A DNA stretch of 5,935 bases from Tyzzerella sp. UBA1042 (GCA_002316675.1 DCDZ01000023.1:14029-19963); one strand, 5' to 3'; shown: positions 1-5,864, counted from the stretch's first letter. The notes: a model not told the origin generated them from the sequence alone. Made by a program: numbers and translations.

Positions 1-60
1 GCGCTAGATTCAGGTTCTAGTCGGGGTTTCTCGGTGCAGGTTCAAGTCCTGTCATCCGCA
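1..60 (+). tRNA. tRNA-Leu (anticodon CAG), 3' part; 5' part lies before the window
   Basis: The cloverleaf can be followed from the anticodon arm to the discriminator base. The anticodon stem is CTAGA (4-8) paired with TCTAG (16-20), a perfect 5 bp around the loop TTCAGGT, which puts anticodon CAG at 11-13 and reads Leu CUG codons. A long variable arm follows (CGGG 22-25 with CTCG 30-33), as expected of the class II tRNAs Leu and Ser. The T stem is GCAGG (36-40) with CCTGT (48-52) around TTCAAGT. The acceptor strand is CATCCGC (53-59) with discriminator A at 60. The next bases are TTC, so CCA must be added after transcription. The acceptor 5' strand and D arm are outside the window. The tRNA 3' end is the usual target of tyrosine integrases, and an integrase remnant follows. 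Confidence 0.93.
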
Positions 61-83
61 TTCATGTAATTGAAATACCCTAT

Positions 84-119
84 AAACTCAACGAATTTTA
101 CACTTGTTGAGTTTTTTTA
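84..119 (+). terminator. Rho-independent terminator after tRNA-Leu
   Basis: AAACTCAAC (84-92) pairs perfectly with GTTGAGTTT (106-114). The stem can extend by a G-T and an A-T pair, leaving a loop of about 9 nt. It is followed by a T tract reaching 119. It sits 24 nt after the tRNA 3' end and probably ends the tRNA transcript and insulates it from the integrase remnant. If the element inserted at the tRNA 3' end, this hairpin belongs to the element rather than to the original chromosome; that origin is inference. Confidence 0.8.
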
Positions 120-127
120 TTTCCCAT

Positions 128-153
128 TTTTCACACTTTCATGTGATTTTCAC
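128..153. repeat. Short direct and inverted repeats between tRNA and integrase; candidate integrase-binding region
   Basis: TTTTCAC occurs at 128-134 and again at 147-153, a 19-base period. Between and overlapping them is a perfect 5-bp inverted repeat, TCACA (131-135) and TGTGA (142-146). Tyrosine integrases of tRNA-integrating elements commonly bind short direct arm-type repeats placed between the attachment site and the int gene, so the position is suitable. The copies are short and in AT-rich DNA, so chance is a real alternative, and no binding site for this integrase is known to me. Confidence 0.3.
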
Positions 154-221
154 TCGTTAGACTTTTTAAGAAAAATATAGAGGTTTAGTGAGTGATTTTT
201 TAATTGAAAGGAATGTCTAAA

Positions 222-1025
222 ATGAAAAAAATTAGCCTTAATCAAAATGAACCTATCACTATGTCAGAATGTTTTGAGCAATATATTGTTCGCTGTAAAG
301 TAAGAAATTTGTCAGAAAAAACAATAGGTATATACAAGGTTCATTTTTCTGTATTAGAGAAATATTCTAAAGCAGCAAATTGGAGTTTAGATACTATTAG
401 TCCATACCAAATTGACGGATTTGTTCTTTATCTAAAAGAACGTGGTTGCAATGATATTACTGTACAATCATATTTAAGAGATTTAAGAGCCTTTTTCTAT
501 TTTTGTATGGAAAATGAGTGGATGCCGCAATTTAAAATTAAGTTGCCTAAAGCTGATAAAAAAATAAAAGAAACATATATAGATGAAGAACTGAGAATAT
601 TGCTTAAGAACCCTAACCTTAAAGTTTCTGATTTTACAGAGTATAAAACTTGGGTATATTCCAATTATCTGTTGGCTACTGGTAATAGAATATCTTCAGC
701 ATTAAATATAACAATAGGTGACTTGGATTTTAATAATCAGTTAATTCAAATGAATACCAGCAAAAACAGAAAAGCGCAAATAATTCCTATGTCTGATAGT
801 TTAATGATAATTTTAAAAGAGTATCTCACTTATAGAAAAGGTGTAACTAGTGATTATTTATTCTGTAACTCTTACGGGGGGAAATCAGATTTACGAACCT
901 ATCAAGAAATATATCTGTATGACGATAAAATCGTGTTGGTTTGGAATTACAAGGATAGCACAAAAACAGTCTCCCTCAAGGACATTGAAAGTTCGGATTT
1001 ATCATTAAACGCTGCATTCAGCTGA
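222..1025 (+). pseudogene. Chimeric recombinase remnant: tyrosine integrase N-terminal half joined to a serine recombinase C-terminal tail
   Basis: The start at 222 (267 aa) is preferred because AAAGGA (207-212) lies 9 nt upstream; in-frame TTG at 204 and ATG at 213 are less well placed. Residues ~10-110 form a SAM-like core-binding domain (ECFEQYIVR, LSEKTIGIY, VQSYLRDLRAFF). The catalytic domain starts at ~120 and shows the first catalytic Arg (R156, in ATGNRISSALN) and the beta-hairpin Lys (K181, in SKNRKAQIIP). It stops near residue 229. The HxxR motif, second His/Trp and nucleophilic Tyr are all missing, so it cannot recombine DNA. Residues 230-267 (IYLYDDKIVLVWNYKDSTK and on to the stop) instead resemble the extreme C-terminus of large serine recombinases of clostridial elements (recognised from memory). 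That part lacks the resolvase catalytic domain entirely. Normal tyrosine integrases of this type have roughly 300-400 aa. The join is in frame near 903-911. At most the product could bind DNA. Confidence 0.8.
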
Positions 1026-1064
1026 AAGTCTTGAAAATCATTGGTTTCAAGGCTTTTTATTTTG
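1025..1064 (+). terminator. Rho-independent terminator of the chimeric recombinase gene
   Basis: AAAGTCTTGAAA (1025-1036) pairs with TTTCAAGGCTTT (1045-1056), a 12-bp stem with one G-T pair and a loop of 8 nt. It is followed by TTTATTTT. The stem begins on the last base of the stop codon, so it directly ends this gene. It most likely came with the serine recombinase tail, as the original terminator of that gene. Confidence 0.75.
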
Positions 1065-1126
1065 TAATTTTTAAGTATTGTAAAATGAAGTATGGAGATT
1101 TCTGACGGAATGGTGCTATATCTGGC

Positions 1127-1155
1127 TTGACAGGTATTTTCCTCGTCTTTTTGAT
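1127..1155 (+). promoter_or_regulatory. Possible sigma-A promoter for the 173-aa membrane protein gene
   Basis: A perfect -35 box TTGACA (1127-1132) is followed after 17 nt by TTTGAT (1150-1155), which matches 4 of 6 bases of the consensus -10. Transcription would begin near 1162 and leave a leader of about 136 nt before the ATG at 1298. The rest of the interval 1065-1297 is AT-rich with no convincing gene or structured RNA. Confidence 0.3.
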
Positions 1156-1297
1156 TTTTTTAAAATATATTTGCCTTAGCCATCTCTAGTATGAACAGGA
1201 ATTTGAAAGAACATATGTAAAAAATCAGGAAAAAAGCCGGAGCTGATTGTAATCGCTTTTAACGAAGGCATAGTTATATTTTTTGAGGTGCAAACAT

Positions 1298-1819
1298 ATG
1301 AGACAGAAATTGAAAATGCTTCTGAAAGCAGTTGTGGTTTTGATCATGGTAGTTTGGATATTTTCTAAAATACCCTTTTCTAAAACAATAAATCAAGAAA
1401 TTTCTGCCCGGATATATGAAAACGGAAGGATAACAGGCGAAACAAAAGTTATAATAGACGGAGCAAGGAGCCACTATCTCTTTACAGAGAATGAATGGTT
1501 CCATGGGAAATTTTATATTACTGCCTACGAAAAATCGGGCAGGCAGGATATGACTGCAAGCATTAGGTGGAAGAACGAAGATACTATACAGCATCTAACA
1601 TACTTTCAAAATGCCGGCTTCCCGTCTATGGACATCATTAATACACTTATCATGAATGATACTATGACGCAATTTGCGTTGATGTTTACCGATGGTACTG
1701 TGATTGCGACCTCTGATGAAATATATCAGATTGATATAAAACATATTTCTTATGATCGCGATACAGGAGTTACCTCTATTGACGATGTGGGCAGAATTCC
1801 AAAAATAGAAACGCCTTGA
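1298..1819 (+). CDS. Membrane-anchored extracytoplasmic protein of unknown function (173 aa)
   Basis: The ATG at 1298 is chosen over an in-frame TTG at 1283 because GAGGTG (1285-1290) lies 7 nt before it. The protein begins with a basic stretch (MRQKLK) and one hydrophobic helix (about residues 7-25, AVVVLIMVVWIF). No lipobox or clear signal peptidase site follows, so it is probably anchored with the rest outside the membrane. The remaining ~145 residues are soluble and look beta-rich, with alternating hydrophobic and polar stretches (ARIYENGRITGETKVIIDG, HGKFYITAYEKSG, FALMFTDGTVIAT). I see no catalytic motif, no cysteines and no repeats, and I do not recognise the family. It may be cargo of the element or a chromosomal gene exposed by the deletion. 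Its stop lies within a few bases of the MFS breakpoint, so the original C-terminus could also have been altered there. Confidence 0.7.
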   Translation: MRQKLKMLLKAVVVLIMVVWIFSKIPFSKTINQEISARIYENGRITGETKVIIDGARSHYLFTENEWFHGKFYITAYEKSGRQDMTASIRWKNEDTIQHLTYFQNAGFPSMDIINTLIMNDTMTQFALMFTDGTVIATSDEIYQIDIKHISYDRDTGVTSIDDVGRIPKIETP

Positions 1820-2199
1820 GAACATCGCCGCATCCCCAGGGCACTTAACAAAGGCTGCATAGAAAGCCCAAAAAGAACTGCCATACCATAGAGAAGGGCA
1901 GTTGCCGCAAGGGGCAGATCAAAAAAAGACAAAAGGGCAAGGGGCGCAAAGGCGGCAAGGCAAAGGATACGAAAGATCTGCGTGATGCTAAATTGTGTTC
2001 CCTGATCTGCGGCAGCGGCAATGATTGGCTGGAAAAGTACGGATAAACAGCTGGAAAGGGCAATCAACACCCCGATGCCGCCGGAGGAAAAGCTCTGATC
2101 CAAAAGGAAAACCGCAGCAAAGCTGGCAATGCACCCATAGTGCATCCAATAGACTCCCTGCAAAGCACCATAGCAATAAATCAAGGTCTCTTTTTTCAT
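1750..2199 (-). pseudogene. MFS transporter, truncated after about 123 codons
   Basis: The frame starts at ATG 2199 with GAGGTAAGGAT just upstream. It encodes the first four membrane segments of a major facilitator protein (about residues 5-33, 41-62, 74-92, 96-118). The pattern YGALQGVYWMHYG, then FQPIIAAAADQ at the end of TM2, resembles the MFS_1-like/nucleoside:H+ symporter group. That family has about 400 aa and 12 segments. Here recognisable sequence stops at LSALGM (residue ~123, near position 1831). The last ~26 residues are polar, unrelated, and antisense to the end of the 173-aa gene. About eight membrane segments are missing, so it should not transport. It follows map by 17 nt, probably in one transcript. 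The substrate cannot be inferred. Confidence 0.75.
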
Positions 2200-2216
2200 A
2201 TCCTTACCTCAAGGTT

Positions 2217-3086
2217 TTAATGGGTGATAATTTCCGGGCCGTCTTCTGTTACAAGAACTGTGTATTCCCATTGGGCGGAAAGGGAGCCGTCCTTGGTATA
2301 AATGGTCCAACCATTCTCTTTATCCTGATAAAAAGCCTCTTTTCCCGCATTTACCATAGGCTCAATGGTGAATACCATGCCGGGAACCAAAAGCATACCC
2401 GTGCCCCGCTTGCCGATATGGCAAACATAAGGGTCCTCATGAAACCCATTACCTACGCCGTGCCCGCCGATATCCCGCAAAACAGTATAGCCGTTGGCAT
2501 AAATATATTTGCTGATGACCTCACCGATATCGCCCAAAAAGCCCCAAGGCTTCACTTCCTGCAAGGCCAAATCAACGGATTCCTTTGCCGCCCGAACGAG
2601 CTTTTCTGCTTCGGGGCTTACCTTGCCAATGCAGAACATACGGGAGGCATCGGCATAATAGCCATTCAAAATTGTGGTAACATCAACGTTGATAATATCG
2701 CCCTCCTTCAAGATTTCATTGGGAGAGGGAATGCCGTGGCAGATGACGTTATTGACGGAGGTACACACGCTTTTGGGATAACCGCAGTAGCCCAAGGGTG
2801 CAGGGATGCCGCCGTGGGAAACAATAAAGTTATGCACCAGAGTATTGATTGCTTCTGTTGACATCCCGGCACAAATTTTTTCTTCAACCATATCTAAGGT
2901 TGCCGTATTGATAACGCCGGCCTTCCGGATTCCTTCTACCTGCTCCGGCGTTTTAATAATTTTGTGGGAGGGAACCGTGGCTCCGTGTTCCTTGTACTGC
3001 GCAATTTTTTCATCCATTGCTGCGTGGCATTGCTTGTATTTTTTACCGCTGTTGCACCAGCAAAGGTCGTTACGACCGAGCTTCAT
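2217..3086 (-). CDS. map: Type I methionine aminopeptidase with N-terminal SEC-C motif
   Basis: This cytosolic metalloenzyme removes the initiator methionine from new proteins when the second residue is small. The 289-aa protein starts with a SEC-C zinc motif, CxCx8CH (C9, C11, C20, H21), seen in many clostridial MetAPs and likely a ribosome- or protein-contact module. The pita-bread catalytic domain covers about 45-289. All five metal ligands are visible: D135 (INVDVT), D146 (YYADASRMF), H209 (GGHGVGNGF), E242 (FTIEPMV) and E274 (SAQWEYTVLVT). The substrate-side His117 is in CHGIP. The ATG is preceded by AAGGAAAGGAT at somewhat long spacing. The gene usually sits in the ribosomal protein/secY cluster, but here it stands alone with an MFS gene. 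It looks intact and functional. Confidence 0.96.
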   Translation of the reverse strand: MKLGRNDLCWCNSGKKYKQCHAAMDEKIAQYKEHGATVPSHKIIKTPEQVEGIRKAGVINTATLDMVEEKICAGMSTEAINTLVHNFIVSHGGIPAPLGYCGYPKSVCTSVNNVICHGIPSPNEILKEGDIINVDVTTILNGYYADASRMFCIGKVSPEAEKLVRAAKESVDLALQEVKPWGFLGDIGEVISKYIYANGYTVLRDIGGHGVGNGFHEDPYVCHIGKRGTGMLLVPGMVFTIEPMVNAGKEAFYQDKENGWTIYTKDGSLSAQWEYTVLVTEDGPEIITH

Positions 3087-3399
3087 AAATTGTCAGATCC
3101 TTTCCTTGTACTCCTTTTCGTGTGTCAGAAAGGGGCGCCAAAGGGATATTTTTAGCAAAAAAGTTTCACAATAGCAGAAGGGTGATTGTTACGGCCTTTC
3201 AAGCTGCCTGATTGTGAGCCTTTTATAGAAAAATATACGAATATTGGTTCTTTCAGAACACTGGAAAAATTGATAACTTTAATTTTCATAGTAGCATAAA
3301 AGGTGCGGAATAACAATAGAGATATTGCTTGATGAAAGTATATATCAGTGGTACGATTTGTAAAGAGCATAAAGAAAAAGGGAAAGGAATGAAAAAAAT
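3087..3399. other. Divergent intergenic region between map and the cysK remnant
   Basis: This AT-rich stretch of 313 nt has no convincing gene; short frames through it lack homology features. It holds the map ribosome binding site (about 3094-3107, minus strand) and a plus-strand promoter candidate for the cysK/traX unit. There is a 13-bp palindrome GTTCT-TTC-AGAAC (3247-3259) that could be an operator, and a repeated heptamer TGATTGT (3183-3189 and 3209-3215). I found no T-box, S-box or other riboswitch signature, and no sure promoter for map, although several AT-rich -10-like sequences are present on the minus strand. Confidence 0.5.
3329..3357 (+). promoter_or_regulatory. Probable promoter for the cysK remnant and traX-family gene
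   Basis: TTGATG (3329-3334) and TACGAT (3352-3357) are separated by 17 nt. The -10 is preceded by TG one base upstream (TGGTACGAT), making an extended -10. Transcription would start near 3364, about 36 nt before the ATG at 3400, with the purine-rich stretch GGAAAGGA (3381-3388) between. This leader is too short for a T-box or S-box, so any sulfur control would have to act through a repressor. Confidence 0.45.
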
Positions 3400-3504
3400 A
3401 TGATTTATAAAAGTGTTGAGCAATTGGTGGGGGAAAATATTGTTGTGCTTTTGCCCGATACCGGAGAACGCTATCTGACAACGGCAATGTTTGCTGAAGC
3501 ATGA
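3400..3504 (+). pseudogene. cysK: cysK (cysteine synthase) with its interior deleted in frame; 34-codon remnant
   Basis: The first residues, MIYKSVEQLVG, match the usual start of clostridial cysteine synthases (family pattern: I-x-x-S-hydrophobic-x-x-L-hydrophobic-G, then NTP). The rest, ENIVVLLPDTGERYLTTAMF, matches the family's C-terminal block (hydrophobic run, then PDTGERYLST and a short tail). A full enzyme has about 300 residues; here residue 11 passes straight to the last ~23. The PLP lysine, the substrate loop and the whole fold are absent, so it cannot make cysteine. The join is at about 3427-3436, on a run of five G (3429-3433). GGAAAGGA lies 11 nt upstream of the ATG, and the stop TGA overlaps the next gene's ATG. 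Because start, SD-like sequence and stop are retained, it may still be translated, in effect as a leader peptide for the downstream gene. It is recognised from family patterns, without alignment. Confidence 0.8.
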
Positions 3505-4133
3505 TGGCAGAGCGTAATCAATTGACGGCAGGTTTGGCGGCGGTGCTGATGCTGATTGACCATGTGGGGGCCATGTTTTTCCCCGAACAGCTTGTTTTTC
3601 GGCTGATCGGGCGGCTGTCTTTTCCCTTATTTGCATACGGCATTGCCCAAGGGGTTGCCCATACCTCTGATTTTTTAAAGTATTTCTTTCGTATTTTTTT
3701 GACGGCGGTGCTATCCCAGCCTATTTATAGCATGGCGTTTCGCAATACAAACCTGAACCCGGTATTTACATTGGCCTATGGTGCCTTGGTGGTATGGCTA
3801 TGGCGCAGAGGAAAAAAGGAAAAGCTGGCGGCGGGGATATTGCTGGTGCTTTCCTATTGGCTGAAAAGCAGCTATAGCTGGTATGGTGTTGCAACCATTG
3901 GGCTGTTTGCCTTTTATGAATCGGCAAAAAGCGTTTGCTTTTATGCCCAAGGGGCGCTGCAGCTGGTATATGGCTGTATTACGGGCATATGGGCACAATG
4001 CCTTTCTCTGTGTGCCTTTCCTTTTGCAGGTGTGAAATGGAGAAGAAGGTTGCAGCTGCCGAGATATTTTTTCTATGTGTTTTATCCCCTGCATCTTATG
4101 ATTTTGGTGGGGATAAGAGCGCTGATTTTTTAA
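3501..4133 (+). CDS. TraX-family integral membrane protein
   Basis: The 210-aa protein has the TraX family signature. An N-terminal helix carries the LIDH motif (AAVLMLIDHVGAMFFP, D20-H21), followed by FRLIGRLSFPLFAYGIAQG, a basic loop, FTLAYGALVVWL, a central SSYSWYGV block and the closing YPLHLMIL segment with H198. Roughly seven or more hydrophobic helices make it a polytopic inner membrane protein. In plasmid F, TraX acetylates pilin, and the fold is related to membrane acyltransferases. Chromosomal clostridial members are common and their substrate is unknown, so a transfer function should not be assumed. Two ATGs stand in tandem (3501, 3504). The first overlaps the stop of the cysK remnant as ATGA and there is no good own ribosome binding site, so translation is probably coupled. 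It appears full length. Confidence 0.85.
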   Translation: MMAERNQLTAGLAAVLMLIDHVGAMFFPEQLVFRLIGRLSFPLFAYGIAQGVAHTSDFLKYFFRIFLTAVLSQPIYSMAFRNTNLNPVFTLAYGALVVWLWRRGKKEKLAAGILLVLSYWLKSSYSWYGVATIGLFAFYESAKSVCFYAQGALQLVYGCITGIWAQCLSLCAFPFAGVKWRRRLQLPRYFFYVFYPLHLMILVGIRALIF

Positions 4134-4162
4134 AAAAAGAGATCTGCAAAATTGCAGACCTC
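4131..4162 (-). terminator. Rho-independent terminator of the ytvI-like gene (minus strand)
   Basis: Read on the minus strand, GAGGTCTGC (4162-4154) pairs with GCAGATCTC (4147-4139), 9 bp with one G-T pair. The loop is AATTTT, followed directly by seven T. On the plus strand the same hairpin has an A-C mismatch and no immediate T tract. It therefore serves mainly the minus-strand gene, though it may also slow transcription coming from the TraX-family gene, which ends at 4133. Confidence 0.85.
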
Positions 4163-4215
4163 GGAACTTATTAAACGTATTTTTTTATTTTCGCAAGGCT
4201 GGCTTTAATATTGCA

Positions 4216-5277
4216 TCATAGCCGCTTGGAGTTATTTTTTTGCCGAAACCGCAAAATGGTGCGTAATATCACAGCGGCAACGGGGCCGAGAATTAACCCC
4301 CAAAAGCCGATGCACTTGTATCCAAAATACATAGAGAATAAGGTGAGCAGGGGATGCATACCGATTTGTGCCCCTAATATTTTAGGCTGCATGAATTGGC
4401 GCACCACTTGCACGATGGCGTAAATCGCTAAATATCCGATACCCAGGAAGGTGTTGCCCCAAAAAAAGTGGAGCAATGCCCCTGGCCAGAGGATAAAGCC
4501 GCTCCCGAAAAAGGGTATGGCATCGATGAGGGCAATGGTGATGCTCAGCAAGAGGGCGTAAGGCGAATGTAAAACATATAGCCCTATGATACAGATGAGG
4601 AAAACATAACCCATGAGAATCAGCTGTGTTTTCAAATATCCCCAAAGGGAGGCGGCCAAGTCTTGCTTGGTGGCCTCCAAAGAGCCGCCCAAAAGTGGCT
4701 CAACATGGGTTTTGAACGCCCGGTGAATGCTTTCCTGATCCTTCGTCAGAAAATAAGCGGAAAACAGGGCGATGAAAAAGCCCAATAAAATCTTTGGCAC
4801 GGCGGTAATGGCAGAGACGGAGCCGCTGCCTTGGGCGAAGGAAAGCAAGATGCCAAACAGACCTTCTTGCAGGTTTGCGGTAATGTCCGTAAAAACATCG
4901 GGCAAGCCCACAAGAAGCCCGTCTATCTTCATCCAGAATTGGGTTAGGCCCTTTTCCAGCATTTTTAAATAGGCTGGAAGATCCTCCAGGAGGTTTTGCA
5001 GCTGCTCATAAAGCTGGGCTCCGGCGAAATAGCCTAAAAACCCCAGAAGGGAAAACAAGAGCAGGATCCCCAAAAGTGCGCCTGCCCATCGGGGGACGCC
5101 GTGTTTTTCCAATCCATCCGTCAACGGGAGGAACAAACGGCTTAAGAGCCAGCCGAAAACAAAGGGTAAAAAAATCGGGAACAGGTAGCGGAAAAAGAGA
5201 AAACAGCAAAGAATGCCGCCGCCAAGAATCAAGAAGTTTTGGATTACCTGTTTGTTTTTATTGTAAAATTCCCCCAT
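4216..5277 (-). CDS. ytvI: AI-2E family transporter, YtvI-like
   Basis: The 353-aa polytopic membrane protein belongs to the AI-2E/PerM family (PF01594). The family layout is visible: an N-terminal pair of helices (about 13-55), a third helix (66-90), an amphipathic soluble segment (about 90-155) and a second membrane block (160-345). Conserved blocks are LFSAYFLTKD (171-180), IALIDAIPFFGSG (248-260), QPKILGAQIGMHPLLTL (297-313) and GLILGP (327-332). The GAQIGMHPLLTL form is close to YtvI, a sporulation-associated member in Bacillus and Clostridia; other members export AI-2 or exchange sodium and protons. The transported molecule is not known. The start has an excellent ribosome binding site, GAGGAGG, 6 nt upstream. 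The family call is firm; the symbol is less so. Confidence 0.85.
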   Translation of the reverse strand: MGEFYNKNKQVIQNFLILGGGILCCFLFFRYLFPIFLPFVFGWLLSRLFLPLTDGLEKHGVPRWAGALLGILLLFSLLGFLGYFAGAQLYEQLQNLLEDLPAYLKMLEKGLTQFWMKIDGLLVGLPDVFTDITANLQEGLFGILLSFAQGSGSVSAITAVPKILLGFFIALFSAYFLTKDQESIHRAFKTHVEPLLGGSLEATKQDLAASLWGYLKTQLILMGYVFLICIIGLYVLHSPYALLLSITIALIDAIPFFGSGFILWPGALLHFFWGNTFLGIGYLAIYAIVQVVRQFMQPKILGAQIGMHPLLTLFSMYFGYKCIGFWGLILGPVAAVILRTILRFRQKNNSKRL

Positions 5278-5315
5278 ATTATCCCTCCTCGCCGGCTGGC
5301 TTATAATCTATGTAT

Positions 5316-5345
5316 AGTATAATACGAAAGAAGGATTTGGTACAA
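5316..5345 (-). promoter_or_regulatory. Probable promoter of the ytvI-like gene
   Basis: On the minus strand TTGTAC (5345-5340) and TATACT (5321-5316) are separated by 18 nt. The -10 matches 5 of 6 consensus bases; the -35 matches only TTG. The start would lie near 5309, about 30 nt before the ATG, leaving room for GAGGAGG. I see no terminator in the 92 nt between ribH and this gene, so some readthrough from ribH is also likely. Confidence 0.45.
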
Positions 5346-5369
5346 GTTTTCCGAAGAATTAAAAAAGTT

Positions 5370-5843
5370 TTAAGCTTTGTTTTTGATCTCAGAAGATAGG
5401 TTTACCATTTCGATGGCGGCCAATGCGATATCGTAGCCTTTATTCCCGGCTTTTGTGCCGGCACGCTCGATGGCCTGCTCGATGTTTTCCGTTGTAACAA
5501 CGCCGAAAAGCACAGGAATATCCGTTTCCATGGAAAGATGGGCGATACCCTTGGAGACCTCGCTGCAAACATAGTCGTAATGGGTGGTTGCACCGCGGAT
5601 GACAGCGCCGAGGCAAACAATGGCATCGAAGCCGCCATTTTTCACAAGGAGCTTGGCTGCGGCGGGAATTTCAAAGGCACCCGGTACACGGATCAATGAG
5701 ATATTTTCAGCGTCGATACCGTGGCGGAGCAGGGCGTCCTCGGCGCCTTCAATCAGTTTTCCCACGATAAAGTCATTGAAACGGGAAGCCACAATTCCTA
5801 CCTTTATGCCTGTTGCAATTAAATTTCCCTGAATGATTTTCAT
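5370..5843 (-). CDS. ribH: 6,7-dimethyl-8-ribityllumazine synthase
   Basis: This enzyme condenses 5-amino-6-ribitylamino-uracil with 3,4-dihydroxy-2-butanone 4-phosphate to give 6,7-dimethyl-8-ribityllumazine, the direct precursor of riboflavin. It usually assembles as an icosahedral 60-subunit capsid, or as pentamers. The 157-aa length is typical. The known active-site residues are all present at the numbering used for the Bacillus enzyme: F22 (SRFND), E58 (PGAFEIP), the catalytic H88 (GATTHYDYV), F113 (VLFGVVTTEN) and R127 (ERAGTKAG). GAGGAGG sits 7 nt before the ATG. In many Firmicutes ribH is last in a ribD-ribE-ribBA-ribH operon; the upstream genes would lie beyond 5935. No FMN riboswitch is seen in the 92 nt available. 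Confidence 0.97.
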   Translation of the reverse strand: MKIIQGNLIATGIKVGIVASRFNDFIVGKLIEGAEDALLRHGIDAENISLIRVPGAFEIPAAAKLLVKNGGFDAIVCLGAVIRGATTHYDYVCSEVSKGIAHLSMETDIPVLFGVVTTENIEQAIERAGTKAGNKGYDIALAAIEMVNLSSEIKNKA

Positions 5844-5864
5844 AGTATTTCCTCCTCTTTAAGT

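Larger units (their letters stand above)
61..1830. mobile_element. Remnant of a tRNA-Leu-integrated element (decayed prophage or integrative element)
   Basis: This stretch separates an intact tRNA 3' end from the truncated end of an MFS gene. It contains a tyrosine integrase piece pointing away from the tRNA, a serine recombinase tail and one unknown membrane protein gene. The integrase part is visibly much richer in A and T than map, ribH or ytvI to the right. No second copy of the tRNA 3' sequence is visible at the right end, so the distal attachment site appears to be gone and the element can no longer excise by that route. No replication, capsid or conjugation genes remain. The right boundary (about 1815-1832) is placed where MFS homology stops. 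Whether the 173-aa gene came with the element or is chromosomal cannot be decided from sequence alone. Confidence 0.55.

Noticed and set aside
154..221. Promoter for the integrase remnant
   Set aside because: A TATAGA sequence lies at 176-181 but no acceptable -35 box is found at 15-19 nt upstream.
1820..1840. CCGCAT near the right end of the scar as part of an attR copy of the tRNA 3' end
   Set aside because: Only six bases match the tRNA end and the neighbouring bases differ; this is expected by chance.
2025..2861. Long plus-strand open frame opposite map
   Set aside because: It lies antisense to a gene with complete catalytic motifs, has no family features of its own and no ribosome binding site.
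3247..3259. GTTCT-TTC-AGAAC as a LexA/SOS box
   Set aside because: Gram-positive LexA sites have GAAC on the left and GTTC on the right; here the order is reversed. It is kept only as an unassigned palindrome.
3389..3403. Tiny frame MKKI with its stop overlapping the cysK remnant start (ATGA)
   Set aside because: The purine-rich Shine-Dalgarno stretch abuts this ATG with no spacing, so initiation there is unlikely; the overlap is probably chance in A-rich DNA.
3501..4133. TraX as evidence of a conjugative plasmid or ICE
   Set aside because: TraX-family proteins are widespread on clostridial chromosomes and no other transfer gene is present.
5345..5372. Terminator between ribH and the ytvI-like gene
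   Set aside because: There are A and T runs but no stable GC-containing stem; AAAACTT occurs as a direct, not inverted, repeat.
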